DNA from: Kalaharituber pfeilii
Lineage: Eukaryota > Ascomycota > Pezizomycetes > Pezizales > Pezizaceae
Direction: 5' to 3'
Assembly: GCA_015179045.1 (NCBI GenBank)
Contig: WHUZ01000075.1
Span: forward strand, 1-64,000
DNA: 64,000 nt
Shown: in pieces, positions 10,087 to 22,100 of the stretch
Numbering within the stretch: the stretch's first letter is position 1
How the letters are laid out: each line of letters begins with the position of its first letter
Notes under the pieces: generated by a model
What the model was told of the DNA's origin: nothing
Database searches by the model: none
Seen by the model: only the letters and a program-made list of their open reading frames with translations
Made by a program: the position numbers and the translations under genes

Positions 10087-13000
10087 TGCCCCGGAGGTAC
10101 TGAACCTTATAACGGATATCGTGTAGCGGATCGTGCATAGTAGCAGTGTCAAGTGTCTAGAATAAACGTGGGTCCGTTAGCATTCCCTCGACTCCCCATT
10201 TCTCTCATCCGCCCTGAAACCATTTACGCTTCAGAAGATCCGGTATATGTAAGGCCATTCTATTCTCCCAGCTTCTTACACCGACATCATTTCGAGCCAG
10301 ATATAATGACAATGACTCTCTCGGAAAACATACCCAACAAACCAGCTAAATTGCAGTGTCTTGACCAAAGCCAACAGCCTATCCGATAGCGGCAGTGTTG
10401 CTGGTGGAGGAGGAGCCATTTCTTCTACTTTCTCTTCTTCGTCCTCTTCTTCTCTTGCTCAGTGGTTTTCAGTAACTGCTCAGATGGCCTAGAATAAGCC
10501 TTCTGTTTCTTCCAATATATTTCTGTTTGCCCGTTTAAATCATCAATGTCAGCCGCGTCTTGTCCTATCTTTACGGGTTTTTGCACTTTTCTCCAAGCAA
10601 CCTAGAGCCGCGGAACAAGCACTCGGTATATTCCTTATCGTTGAAGTATAACATTGGGTGACAGCACGGGAAAGAAGGGGGAGCTTGTACAGTACCTGTA
10701 AGAGAACTGCCTTCAGCTGTACGGCGCCGTCGTATTGTGCTTTTTGAAAGCGTTATAAGACACACGATTAGAAAATCCAATCCAAGCTTGTCAAGTTCGT
10801 TGCGTGGTGCTTGTGCAGCGCACCAGCGCTACTGCCCAGGTGGTATCGGACGTTAAGGATAAGTGTTGTGCAAGGCACTCACCCAATGCAAAGAAAGAGT
10901 ATGTATCCTGCACTTTGCAGATCAGGAGGACGGGACAAGTATATCTAGAGCCGGAGACAGTGATGCTTTCGTGGTGTGCACTGATGGGGTAGGGAAGAAA
11001 AAGTTGAGGGAGAGTATTGTGTGAAGGGGAGGGGTCGCGCGGGATCAAGTAAGAAGAAGGGTACTTGGAGTGGTAACGGATAAGGATCGAAAACAGGAAG
11101 GGGTGTGGAGCAGCCGCGGATGTGGTATGAAGTATGAGCACTTAAATTTTAATTCCTTTTCCTTTCCGTTTTTTCTTGTCGCTGCAAAAAGAAGTGGTCA
11201 ATTCTAGGGAAGACAGGTTTACAAAAGGCCCTTCTCAGGCTCAGACAAGGTAAAGCGCGGACAGAGCACACGTATCAAGATTACAGGATTGACTGTTCCT
11301 CTCCAGCGATACGCCCCATAATGAATAAGTGAATTCAAGGAACAGAGTTCGCTCACAGGGCGTGGCCGCGGAGAGCGAGAAATCGTAGAGGTGGTCGGAT
11401 GACGAAACGCCCGTATCATACGTGCCCCAAAGGCTTGCCGGCCTTAATAGCTTGTGGCGGGGCAGTGTGATGTGTGCGCATGTGAGTGTGGGACTGAAAC
11501 AGGTCACCAGCAAACGCAGGCACAAGAGACGGGGGCCAGTGACTGGGGGACATGGCCAGCGGCTTTGCTGTGACGCCTGGGCCTTCCTCTCACTTACCTC
11601 ACTGATGCTCGCCCGTGATGTGTCACAACCAAGTAGAAGGCACATAGGAAGAAGGTAAGTGCGTGTACATGCGCACCCTGCTACACGCCTGCTTCGTCAA
11701 ACCGCCACTTTGCGGATACAGTAGTATCCAAGTATGCACATGCAGCAGAATCTTCAATCCAACTCCATGCAAGAGGACACAGTTACATTCGAAATTTCCC
11801 TTTTCTATTTTAGAGGGTCTTGACAGACTTCACAATCACTGGTTACATCAGCTTCGTGTTATACCCCACACTACATTGTCAGCAACTTCGCTTCTCGCCA
11901 CGGAAAAACATCGGGACGTCATAGTGGCATCCACGCAGCAACCGCAAACCAACGGTAGATGCATCGTTAGATAGATTAGTCCTATTCGTGATAAGCTTCA
12001 CCAAGCGAATAATATATTCCTGCATGAGCCATTGGCCGGGTGATTACTACATTACTGATATGCTTATGTAATTCGAAAATCACCTGTTCAAGCCGTTTGC
12101 ATGAATGATATGAGATTATGGCATGAGTACAAGTCATTGAGCTTTCCGTGCAAACTTGTGCTGGGTTACCTACGTATACAATACACACATGGTAGACTGT
12201 CCTGGGGTGCTGCTGATGGCCATAGAGTAAGTATGTACTTGGGTACAATAAATATGATTCTGAAGTGCCTTCTAGTACTTAAGTGGTGCTGATTGCAAGA
12301 ACACCATCCTCAATTATGATACTAGGTAGGACTATACTACTATGAAGGCACATGGTTAGGTAAATATATAGCATGGCACACCTGGACATTTGACGGCAAA
12401 CATAAACACACTGAACAACTTATTTGAACAAATTACAATACAAAACACATAAAGCAACTAGCAACCAGGCAACAAGAAAACAAAGAGAAAAGAAAAGAAA
12501 AAGAAAAAGGAAAAGGAAAAGAAAAGAGACAGCAAGCAGAGAGAGGTGAGAGACAGACGGGGTTAAGTAGTATATGATTTTCCTTTCAAAAAAAAAAATA
12601 AAATAAAATAAAATAAAATAAAATAAAAGCGAAATGCAAAAGCACAAAAAGTGGGTTAATCATAAAAAAGAAAAGGAAAAGGAAAAGAGCGAGAAACAGA
12701 AAAAGAGGGAGAAAAAAAATAATGAACACGGGTATACAGAAAATTTTATGAAACAAATATATGAGGCGAAACGAATGTCACGGGATCCCATCCCCAACCA
12801 CCAGCCAGAACCGTCCTAACCTAAACATACCAAACACACAAATACCAAATAAAGTATCTCCCAGCCCAGCCACCAAGCAGGTCTATGTTCGTCTCTCATG
12901 CACTTTGTGGGCGGATGGCGAGGCAGGGCACATTCAATCATCCTCCCAGTGCCCATTTGCACCAAGAACCGAGGACCGGAATCGAGGTTACATAAATATA

Positions 13001-13675
13001 AGTTAATGGGCTCATACTATGAGTTGCATGCCCCAATTCATAGCAAAGTCACATGGACGTGCTCAGCAGACGCTCATGCTGGTAAAATGGGGTATAGTAT
13101 GACGTAAATAGTAGAAGCAAGTATTGGAAACGGTCCCTCCGCAAAATATTAAATGCCGTCAAGAGAAAAAAAACCTTAATAACCTGATCGGCAAGCCCCT
13201 TCCCCAATTTCCACAGCGTAATCTCTCCTCATCCTCATAGTCTTCGCACACTCCGTCCTCCCGCGCGCCACAGCTTGTCACGACGCATCATCAAGGAAAT
13301 ACCAAGAATTATCATAAATTGGCTGAGCCACTTGAAGTAACTCTCAACCAGTAGCAGAGGCATTAGGAAAAGCAACGAGATATACGCGAAAGTTGATCAG
13401 GAAATGCAAGCAAGAATGGACTACAAAGAAGTAAGACGCTACCACGAGCTGTAAAGTTCGAAGAAGAAAACAAGTATTTCGAAACAAAGATATGAAGATA
13501 CACGAAAGAACTTAAGGAAAACTCAGTTTTGGTAGGATGTGATATGGAGGAAGTAAAAGAAATTAGGTTCGGTAGGGTAATGATAGTGGTAGCAATTTCG
13601 TCGTATCGTTCCATCCCCACGGGTGAATGGCCCTTCTTGGAACACCAGCTACAAGCATTTGAAGATGCGTTTCTC
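10087..13675. other. Gene-free region, 3.6 kb
   Basis: No frame here looks like a conserved protein. It includes a purine-rich low-complexity part (12470-12730) with an AAAAT microsatellite at about 12599-12628. The part next to 10087 is probably the promoter of the TMEM33-like gene and the part near 13200-13675 the septin 3' end. I saw no TIR element or RNA gene in it. Confidence 0.5.
12596..12628. repeat. (AAAAT)n microsatellite
   Basis: About six perfect AAAAT units within a longer A-rich, purine-biased stretch in a gene-free region. Confidence 0.85.
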
Positions 13676-15421
13676 TTAACGTAATGAGAAACCCTTTCTG
13701 GTCTTCTTCTCTTCCAAAGGTCTTCCTGATTCGAGCCTTGCCTTCTTCTCTTCTAACTCGGCTCGTTGCTTCTCCAGCTGCTCCTTCATTTCCCTATGCC
13801 GAGCATATAACTCGTCTTCACTCTGCCGGAGCTTGCTCTCCTTCTCTGCCACCTTCTGTTGGAATACCATCTTCATCTCGGCCTCCATTTTGGCAAGTTT
13901 CTGCTCATGAAGGGTTCTCTCCTCCTCTTGCTTAACGGCAGGGTTGACCTCCTTGAAGACAGAAGGATCTTGAGCAACACCAAGGCTAGTAAGTTTCTCA
14001 GAGCGGTAATTCTCATACAGGAAGTTATTGGTGTGTTCCTTCAACTCCTCCATGTGTGTTCGAATGAGCATTTGTCGGAGCTTGACAAAGTCACAGTGCT
14101 CCTCATTGTCCACTTCAATAACACCCCATGGGTATTTGCGCCCACGTACCATTCTTCCTTCGGAATTCTGGAATTCAGTGTTGGATCCCACGACCGCAAA
14201 TGGAACCTTAGACATTATCTCGTTATTCTCCGCAATAGTCTCATCGTCATCAAGCTCATACCGAGGCCCCTCAAAAATCTGAATGTCATGGTAATGGATA
14301 TCGGCAAGGATCTAGCCCCACAGTCAGAAACCAAAACTCAAATCCTACAAATTTGGATAACATACTCTCTTCTTGAAGACAGCGACTTCTTCATCCGTCA
14401 ACGTATCAGCCTTAGCAATAACTGGGATCAGGTTGACCTTGGTGTGAAGTCTCTTCATCACCTCAATATCAAGGGGCTTCAAAGAGTGGCCGGTGGGTTG
14501 GATGAAGTAGACGCAAGCATGAATGCGGTTATCAATAATGTTCATTCTGTTAACCTTGTTTTCGGCATCAAGGTAAGCGTCAAATCGAGAATCGATGTTG
14601 TCAACGATTGGCCTCCATGATTCGTCATTGTTCACAAAGTCACCAAAGCCAGGCGTGTCGACGACGGTAAGACGGAGACGAACACCGTTTTCTTCAATAT
14701 CAGCTGAGATAGATTGAATCGACACTGTTTTGGGGATGATATCTGCTGATGGGCTTTTACGCTCTTTTGGTGGGTATAGTGATGTGTTGAAGAGAGTATT
14801 AACAAGCGTCGATTTTCCAAGACCAGATTCACCTAAAGATAAATATTAGCCAAGCTTACACTACCCACATCCAGATGAAATAGCGAAGGAGTGATTAAGT
14901 TCTGTCCATTTAAACAAAAATCAGTGAGCAACGCACCGACAACCATCACATTGAAGTTAAATCCCTTCCTCACACTCTTTCGGTGCCATTGGTTCGGCAG
15001 GTTTGCAAAACCGACGTAGCCCGTCAGTTTCCTCCGCACGATGTTCTTTCCATCAGCGGCAGCCGCGGCGGCAGCAGCAAGCTTAGGGTTCGAAGTAGAG
15101 GCAATGGGGCCCGGTACTGGTGGAGGTGACTGTGAGGGCGATGGGTATTCGCGTGGAGGAGATCCGTTGGCTGTTGGACTCGCTAGCAGAAGGCATGGTT
15201 AGAATACTTGGTCTAACTGAACCTAGTCCACGGCTGCACCTCAAGCAAACCGTAGCCCATCGATGAAAGAGCAATCAAAACGCTCGAAAACTATGTTTAG
15301 GGACAGATAGAGCGCTGGAATAGTTTCGGCCTGGGGGGAAGGTCACATGGCCCCTGGAGAGATGGGGACAGCACACTGGACAGGGGAGAAGTGATAAGAA
15401 GTGCGAGATGAACTCACCCAT
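13676..15421 (-). CDS. Septin, AspB/CDC3-like
   Basis: GTP-binding cytoskeletal protein that assembles into septin hetero-oligomers, filaments and rings at septa and hyphal tips. Four exons: 15421-15418 (only ATGG), 15182-14937, 14832-14366 and 14311-13676, all with GT-AG introns, giving 450 residues. Joining them yields [11 protein letters not shown], a polybasic region before the G domain ([20 protein letters not shown]), the P-loop GESGLGKST (84-92), the DTPG switch (142-145), AKAD for guanine specificity (223-226) and the septin unique element. The C-terminus is a long coiled coil (about 350-430, [20 protein letters not shown]) ending in KGFSLR. The four-base first exon is the least certain part, but it joins in frame to a good TAG acceptor. 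Subgroup assignment rests on the C-terminal coiled-coil style and is less sure than the family. Confidence 0.93.
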
Positions 15422-18400
15422 TGTATTAATTATAATCTATCGGTGCTGCTTCTTGGAAGCTTCTTGAACTGGAGCAAATCGTGAAGCTGGGGGGGGGGAG
15501 TCCTCTGTGTGCTGGTGTGTGAGAAAATGGGAGCGTGAAGTGAGGTTGGGGGGTTCTTGTAGAGAGAAAATCTAGACACACAACCAGCCGGAAACAAATT
15601 AAACACAAGGAATTAAGGGGACACAAGAAGCTAAAGCAATGCGCAACGCTTCTGCCGCAGCGATTGAAGAAATAAAACAGCACGTATGGCAACGACTTGT
15701 TAAGGAGAGAAAGAAGGAAAGTGGTACCTCTGGCGGAATCAGAAGAGCAACTGCTGGGGGAGGGGGGTGGTGGATGGTGGGGAGGGGGGGGAGGGCAAGG
15801 AGCAAGTATGGAGAGGAGTTGTGTGCAGTGCACAGAATGGGCAGGCAGCGGCCTCTTTGCTGCGGCACCCGCTGCTCCCTCGCTGCGCTCTCTCCACTGC
15901 GCATGCGGCAAGGAGGAAAAAGGGGTGAGTGCGGTGCGCGCCAAGACAGCGCACCCATTGCCCCAGCGAGAGAGCGCGACTGGCGTGCGCACGCCCATTG
16001 GGCGCCAGCGCATTCGAGGCCGATGCTAAGCTCCGTTGGAAGCGTACCCTGCCTGCCCGCTGCCCCAATTCCAACAGCCTCCCCCACCCACGGACGTGCC
16101 CCCCAGGGCCAGCGCCATGCCCTCCAATCGACGCGCTCTCCGCCCGGGTTCATTAAACTCGACGCTGGGACCGTCCGCCATCCTGGGCGGCAGTGTAGGT
16201 ATGTATGATAGAGGAGGCATGGTCAGTTTTCTCCAAGCAGGGTTACACCGGCACCCCAGTAGCACCCCCACCACAGTTGCTGGCACACCATGGCTGACCG
16301 GACACAAAAGTACAACTATGACTACTGCCGATGGAACGGAACAACCAGCGTGTCTTGAAACCAAGAAACGTTCGGAAACATGACAGGCGGGGACCATGCA
16401 GGAAGCCGCAGACAATTGCGCTCTTCCTGCTACCTTCGTCGTGGTATTACTCCCCCATATACAGGTATAGACCATGGCAAAATCAAATCCTGAAAGGCGG
16501 ACATTGGTTGTGCGCAGGTCAGTCAGCGTTCTATATAATTCCTCAAAACTCGTTGCTAATCAGTTCAGACTAGGCCGGAAAGTTTCCCCTGACAACTGTT
16601 TCATTGGCATTTGAACAGGATGCATTCAATACAGGCCCTAGAGTACTTCACATGCCTAATGTACTATGACTGAATGCATGAAATACAGATGGCCATAAAT
16701 TAATATTGCGCTGCAGCAGAGCAAACCTATTATCTTTTGGTTCGAGAATGCTATCTAAAATCATTTGTTCTGCAAGCCTCAATTCATATTGTTTGCATCA
16801 CATAGGAATAAACCGTATGCCAAATGGCAATGACCTTCCAGTTATTCCGATCTGGCTGTCATTCAGCTGATGTGGTACAAGATTTTCCCCGCCGTCTTGA
16901 TACTGTGTATCTCTTCATGTCAAGATCCAAAAAACTCGGCAGTTTGGTTGCACGCGCCGGCCACTTTACGCGTGCAAGCAATAACATAACCCCGACAGCC
17001 AAGCTTCAAGCGAGAAAAGGAGTAGGGGTAATAGGTTAACGTTTGAGACTGGGGGTACAAGTAGGGAATGAATTTAGATAATTGCATAAGTACACGGGAG
17101 AAAATCGGTTGTAAGATGTATGATTACAACTGTTCTTCCCTCGGTTGCTTACATATTGCTCATTGTTGAAGATCAACCCTCATCCCATAGCGCAAGCACT
17201 AGAAGAATACTTTACGCTCACATGTAGATGACAGTTTGTGTTTGAATGTTCAGTAAACAAATGAAATTTTATTGGACAGATTCAAACACTCCGCTATGCT
17301 ATAGGCTTAAGCCTACTGGAAATACTAAAAAAATTTATGATTATACAATTTCCTTTCCTAGTCCAAGGCCCTTCCTTTTCCCCCTTGAACCTGTGCTTTC
17401 CGTGTATCCATCATAACTCCAGCAAGCAATTTTCCGAAATTGCTCCTTGGCATTGGATATGCAGTCCTGGCATGCAGTTAAATCACTTGGCATATTCCTC
17501 TAAAACTATTGCTAATTTGGGAACTTTGGACGACGCTCTTCTAGTGTTCTTCTGCCCAAGTCCAGGTTTCACCAAAGCCAGATCACAACTCTACCAACTG
17601 TTCACACTGTACCTTTCAAGGTTGATATATCTCGAGATTCAGTTGCAGCAGCGCTCGGGATTGCGAACCCGGACAGCTCCATTAGCATATACTTTATCTA
17701 TACTGACAATACGGAACTAGAAGTGTCAAACGAACCCAAAGATGCATATGGCCTTAGTAAAAGTCATGCTCAAAACGATGGGAAAGTCTTCCACGATCCG
17801 GGGATGAGAAGAAGCAAGGCATGGAACCAATAGTATACCAAGCTCAAAAGATTTATGGTCACGCTTTGACTGCTGCTATGTAGCTTTAGGGGTACTAGCT
17901 TGCCATTACCCTGAGCTATTTCTTGGTTAGAAATCTCGCTGAGCTTTGCGCGTGACTACAGTGCGTTCTTGGACTTGTGTCGTAACTAATGCGTACTTTG
18001 AAGCCAATACCACATTTTCTCATCGACCCGTCGCCTGTTGGGACTGTGTAATTGAATTTGGTAAGAGGGATAGTGAGGCAGACATAGTAGACAACTCAGT
18101 AAATATGCATGTACGATAGCTTTCCACAATATCCACTGTTATGATTGCGAAAGACGTGCAAGGAGGCATTGCATGATATATATATTAGCGGTATTCAGAT
18201 TATACTGTCCCCATATAAAATGGAATCTGGCGGACAAACCAGTTTATCCGGTCTGTAGTCTGAGTACCCTCTTGCGAAAATCGGATTTTTTGTCAAATCG
18301 GAAACTGGTTTTGGGTCGAAAAATCCACCGGAATTTATGCATTCCAGGTCCTGAATATTGCATCGAGGACCACAAGATGCATAATAAATATGCAGGTGCT

Positions 18401-19185
18401 GCAAAATCCGACCGGATTTATTTCGCGGAAAAACATGAAAATAAACTGGTGTAATTGGTTTATACCTTCAAGGAACCAGATAAAATTTTGTATGGAGATG
18501 ACCGGACTTTCTAGACTTTCATAAAATTCTGAAATCCGGAAAATCCGGCCAGATTTTTCTAATCTAAATACCGCTATTATATATCAATACCCTACTGGGT
18601 TACTTAGGTGCCTGCATGTATGTATGTTCTCCATTTCATGTATCATATGCCTATACTATCCAAAAATAGAAATGCAATATAAACCAGACATTAAACCCAT
18701 TTCTCACTTTTATTTTCTGGAATGGCAACGCTATGTATCTATAATAGCCATTGCCCTCCGGGTCTCAGGCCTCAACTCCATTTCATTTTGACAAATCGAC
18801 GGGCCATGGCATATCATATCAATACTTACAGCTAAAAGACTCTCTAATAACACAATACCATTTTTTTTGGTTAAAAAAAAAGGAATAAAAACAATAATGG
18901 AAATATAAAGTGTAATTCACAAGAAAAATGAAAAATGGTAAAAAGATTCTCAGAGTAACCTGCCCGCTGTAAAAGGGGAGTGAAAAGAAGAAATTTGAAA
19001 ACAACCCACACAAAAGAATAAGGCGAACCGAGCCCACCCGTACCAGCTTTGTCATCAACACCATAAAACCATTTACAGTTTCCAGTTCTAAACCCACGAT
19101 TATCCTGTCCAAATTGATTAAAGGCCTTATCCTATCGTACCTCCCTCTACCATTTACCATCACAAAAGGCATTCCTCACTATACC
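15422..19185. other. Gene-free region, 3.8 kb
   Basis: The first kilobase (15422-16480) is GC-rich and probably contains septin promoter and leader sequence. Long overlapping frames there on both strands are compositional. The rest is AT-rich without a recognisable gene; it contains one TIR element (18188-18574). The last few hundred bases are likely the 3' end of the SEC7 gene. Confidence 0.5.
18188..18574. mobile_element. MITE, 387 bp, TIR GCGGTATT(C/T)AGATTA, TA-flanked
   Basis: The left end GCGGTATTCAGATTA and the inverted right end TAATCTAAATACCGC match at 14 of 15 positions, and TA dinucleotides sit just outside both ends (18186-18187 and 18575-18576). The interior is rich in TCCGG/CCGGA motifs and encodes no transposase. 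TA duplication suggests the Tc1/mariner superfamily. Single copy in this window. Confidence 0.7.
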
Positions 19186-22100
19186 TCAACTGGAGCTTGA
19201 CTCTTGCTGCTTCCCCAAACCCATACTCAACGCCCTCCTCCTTTCCTTCCCCTTCGGCCCCAGCCCCATCCCCCTCACCTCTCCTATCCTTCTTAACAAA
19301 CTCTGCAATGCTACCCTAACATCATGCCCCAGTTCCCTATTCAGGATCTCCACAGCCAACGGATAGAACGTATCCACATGCCTATCAAAATCCGCTTCTG
19401 GGAAATTAATGTACCCCTCCATGACGTCCACGACAACGGGTCGCCACGCAACGATATTACGTTGCTGTGTCTCTTCGTCGAGGATGACGTAGCCGCGGAT
19501 GATGTCGACGCAGAGACTAGAATATGGAATTGTTAGCATCAAATATTACCTAGATTAAGGATAGCTAGATAACGTACGGAATCAAGGCGGCCTCAATAGC
19601 GTGCCGACTCTCTCTTCTCTCCACCTTGTCATCGTGGTACATCCTGAACAATATACTGATATACGTCGCCGCGCTCCCACTCTCCTGCTTTAGCAAGTTG
19701 GGTGGCTGCTTCATGAACCCTTCTCTCCATAATCTCATCCGCAACTCCTTATCGGCATTGAATTTTCGTGCAAATGTAAAGCTCTTCTTGAGCAGCGCCA
19801 TCAGCCGTAAAAGCTCCTTTGACGGAATCTCCGAGTACACAGCGTCGTTGGAGAATAGCTCAGACACTGTCTCGATCATCAAGAGCTGAAGAACACATTT
19901 AGTGATGATCTTGTTGAAGAAGCGTCTTCTCGCAGCAGTCACGACCGGTTGTTGCTGGAGCTGTGCTTGTGGCCTATAATCTTCTAATTCATTTCCGGTA
20001 TTACTAATGCTAGTTTGCCCTTCAGCCGTCTCCTTGGGTGCCGGCTCGTGGTCATCAAGAACTGGCGCCGACAGTCCATTGATTTGCAGAGAATTCTCTC
20101 CCTCCGCATTCTCATCCGCATCATATGGTTTGGTTTCAGCTTGCGTTACTGAGTTGCTACCAGTAGTCCTATTTATGCCCCCCGGAGTAGCTGCAGAGAA
20201 CAACTGATCCGCAGTCGTCGATTCAAATAGCTGCACAAAGGACGTAACAATCTTCGACCAATGCTCCGGCCTAAGTTTCTTCACACTTTGCAGAATTAGT
20301 TGCTGGAGACAAGAGGAACCTATCCGAGCAATCGTGTCATTTTCTTGACATATGCATGTGACCAGCAAATCGAGGAAGCCGTCCAACATTCTTTCCAGCA
20401 AATCAAAGTAATGGGTGAACAAAGCAATCAGGTTTCGCAGAGCCTGTATCATTGTAGTCGAAAGCCACATTGTCTGCGATTCATCGTTTCTGAAGTGTCC
20501 AAACTCCGATCTTGTCTTAAGAACCATGAAAATTGGGAACAGAAGTTCTCGGCACACCGTGTCCCAGAACTCTGTAGGAAAATCTCCACCGTATGTAACA
20601 AGTGTATCAAATAGATACCCAAGAGCCCTGGTCCTGGCCTCCAAGTCTTCACCAGTCATCAAAATATCATGAAAAGCAAATAAAACTGGAAACCAATACT
20701 TGATCATCGGATCCTCTCGAATGAGCCGCACTGCTGGCGTAGGAGCTGGACTCTTGTCATTGATTGGTACGTCGCTTAGCTCTTCTATTGCTGTGGTGGA
20801 GAGTCCTGATTCTTGACATTGCAGCATGTTTGGCACAGTAGCTTTTAGAGTCTCAATTGCTTGTAGTGATACCTTCTGGAACCGCTGATTTTTTGCAAAT
20901 TCCGTGAGACAGACTATCATATCTGCAAAGGCACCTTGTTGAATTATGACCCCAAATCGTTCCCTGTATATCTTGCGGACATTCTCAAACGCAAGATTGA
21001 CAATCGAGTCTATGCCCAGGCTTGATCAGTACTTTTTTCTTCCTTTTTCTTGATTTTCCGTCATTCAAGTAATAACAACGTACCGTATCCCTCCTTCGCA
21101 GCATGAGTGAACACTCCAAACATCGTTCGCCATCCCGATCGTATATTATCCCCCCTGGCCTGCAACATCTGATTCAGGCATCTAAGCACCATATCCTTGA
21201 CCGGCACGACCGAACTATTTGCCATCACGTGTTCAAAAGGCTTCAGGAAATCCTTTTGAAATTTGAAATGCGGCAACTCCTCAATCTCCAGAAACCTCAT
21301 ACTCAGTTGTCTTAACGAATCTAGTGCAAAAAACACAACGCTGGTGTTGCTGTGGCAGCCAACCATATTGAAGTGCTCACCCAGAATAGACCAAATATTC
21401 GACCATTCCACCCTAATTCTGCTCATGTTGTAGTAACTAATCTCCACGAGCTTCTGGAGGGAGAACATGCGAGGATGCTCGCTTTGACCGGAACTTTGAA
21501 TTTCTTGCCAGCTGACCTCACTTAAAGCTCGAACAAAATGAACAATTGCCTCTCCAGAAAGAAGAGCGGTATTTGCAAATATCTTGTCCACGGCAATGAT
21601 AACCTCCCTTGATCGACTTTCCTCTGCAACATCAGCGGCGTAATTCGTACTGTGGGATGTTCGGGATCTGGGCTGTCGAATGGGACGAGTGGACTGCATA
21701 GATGACCGGGACCGTGCATCACTATCTTGCGTTACGTATCGACCCTTCGTAACGTCCGGGACAGACCCTTCATCCACACCCGCACTTATAAGTTGGAACC
21801 GCTCCAGTTGACTGATGCATGTCAAAACATCATTCCATGAGTTCTTTAAGAGGTTGCCTTCTGTCTGAGCAATCTCTAGTAAAACTTTCAACGCTTCCAT
21901 ATTCTTAACCTTCATCTCACTCAAATTGTTTAAGTGGGTGAACTTCGCCAATGCAGTCACAAAAGCAATCCTTGACGTCTCCAGGTCAAACAAGCAGGCT
22001 ATTTTGATGGCAAGCTTGAAACCCTCCATACAAGCTTTAATCGTCTCCAAGTCGTTAGAGTCCTGAGCAGCGCCTGATAGCCCAGACAAGAACGACATCC

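Noticed and set aside
15639..16208. 189-codon frame upstream of the septin gene
   Set aside because: Several overlapping frames of the same length exist on both strands in this GC-rich stretch; none has a domain.
18173..18454. 93-codon frame
   Set aside because: It lies almost wholly inside the TA-flanked MITE at 18188-18574 and has no protein-like features.
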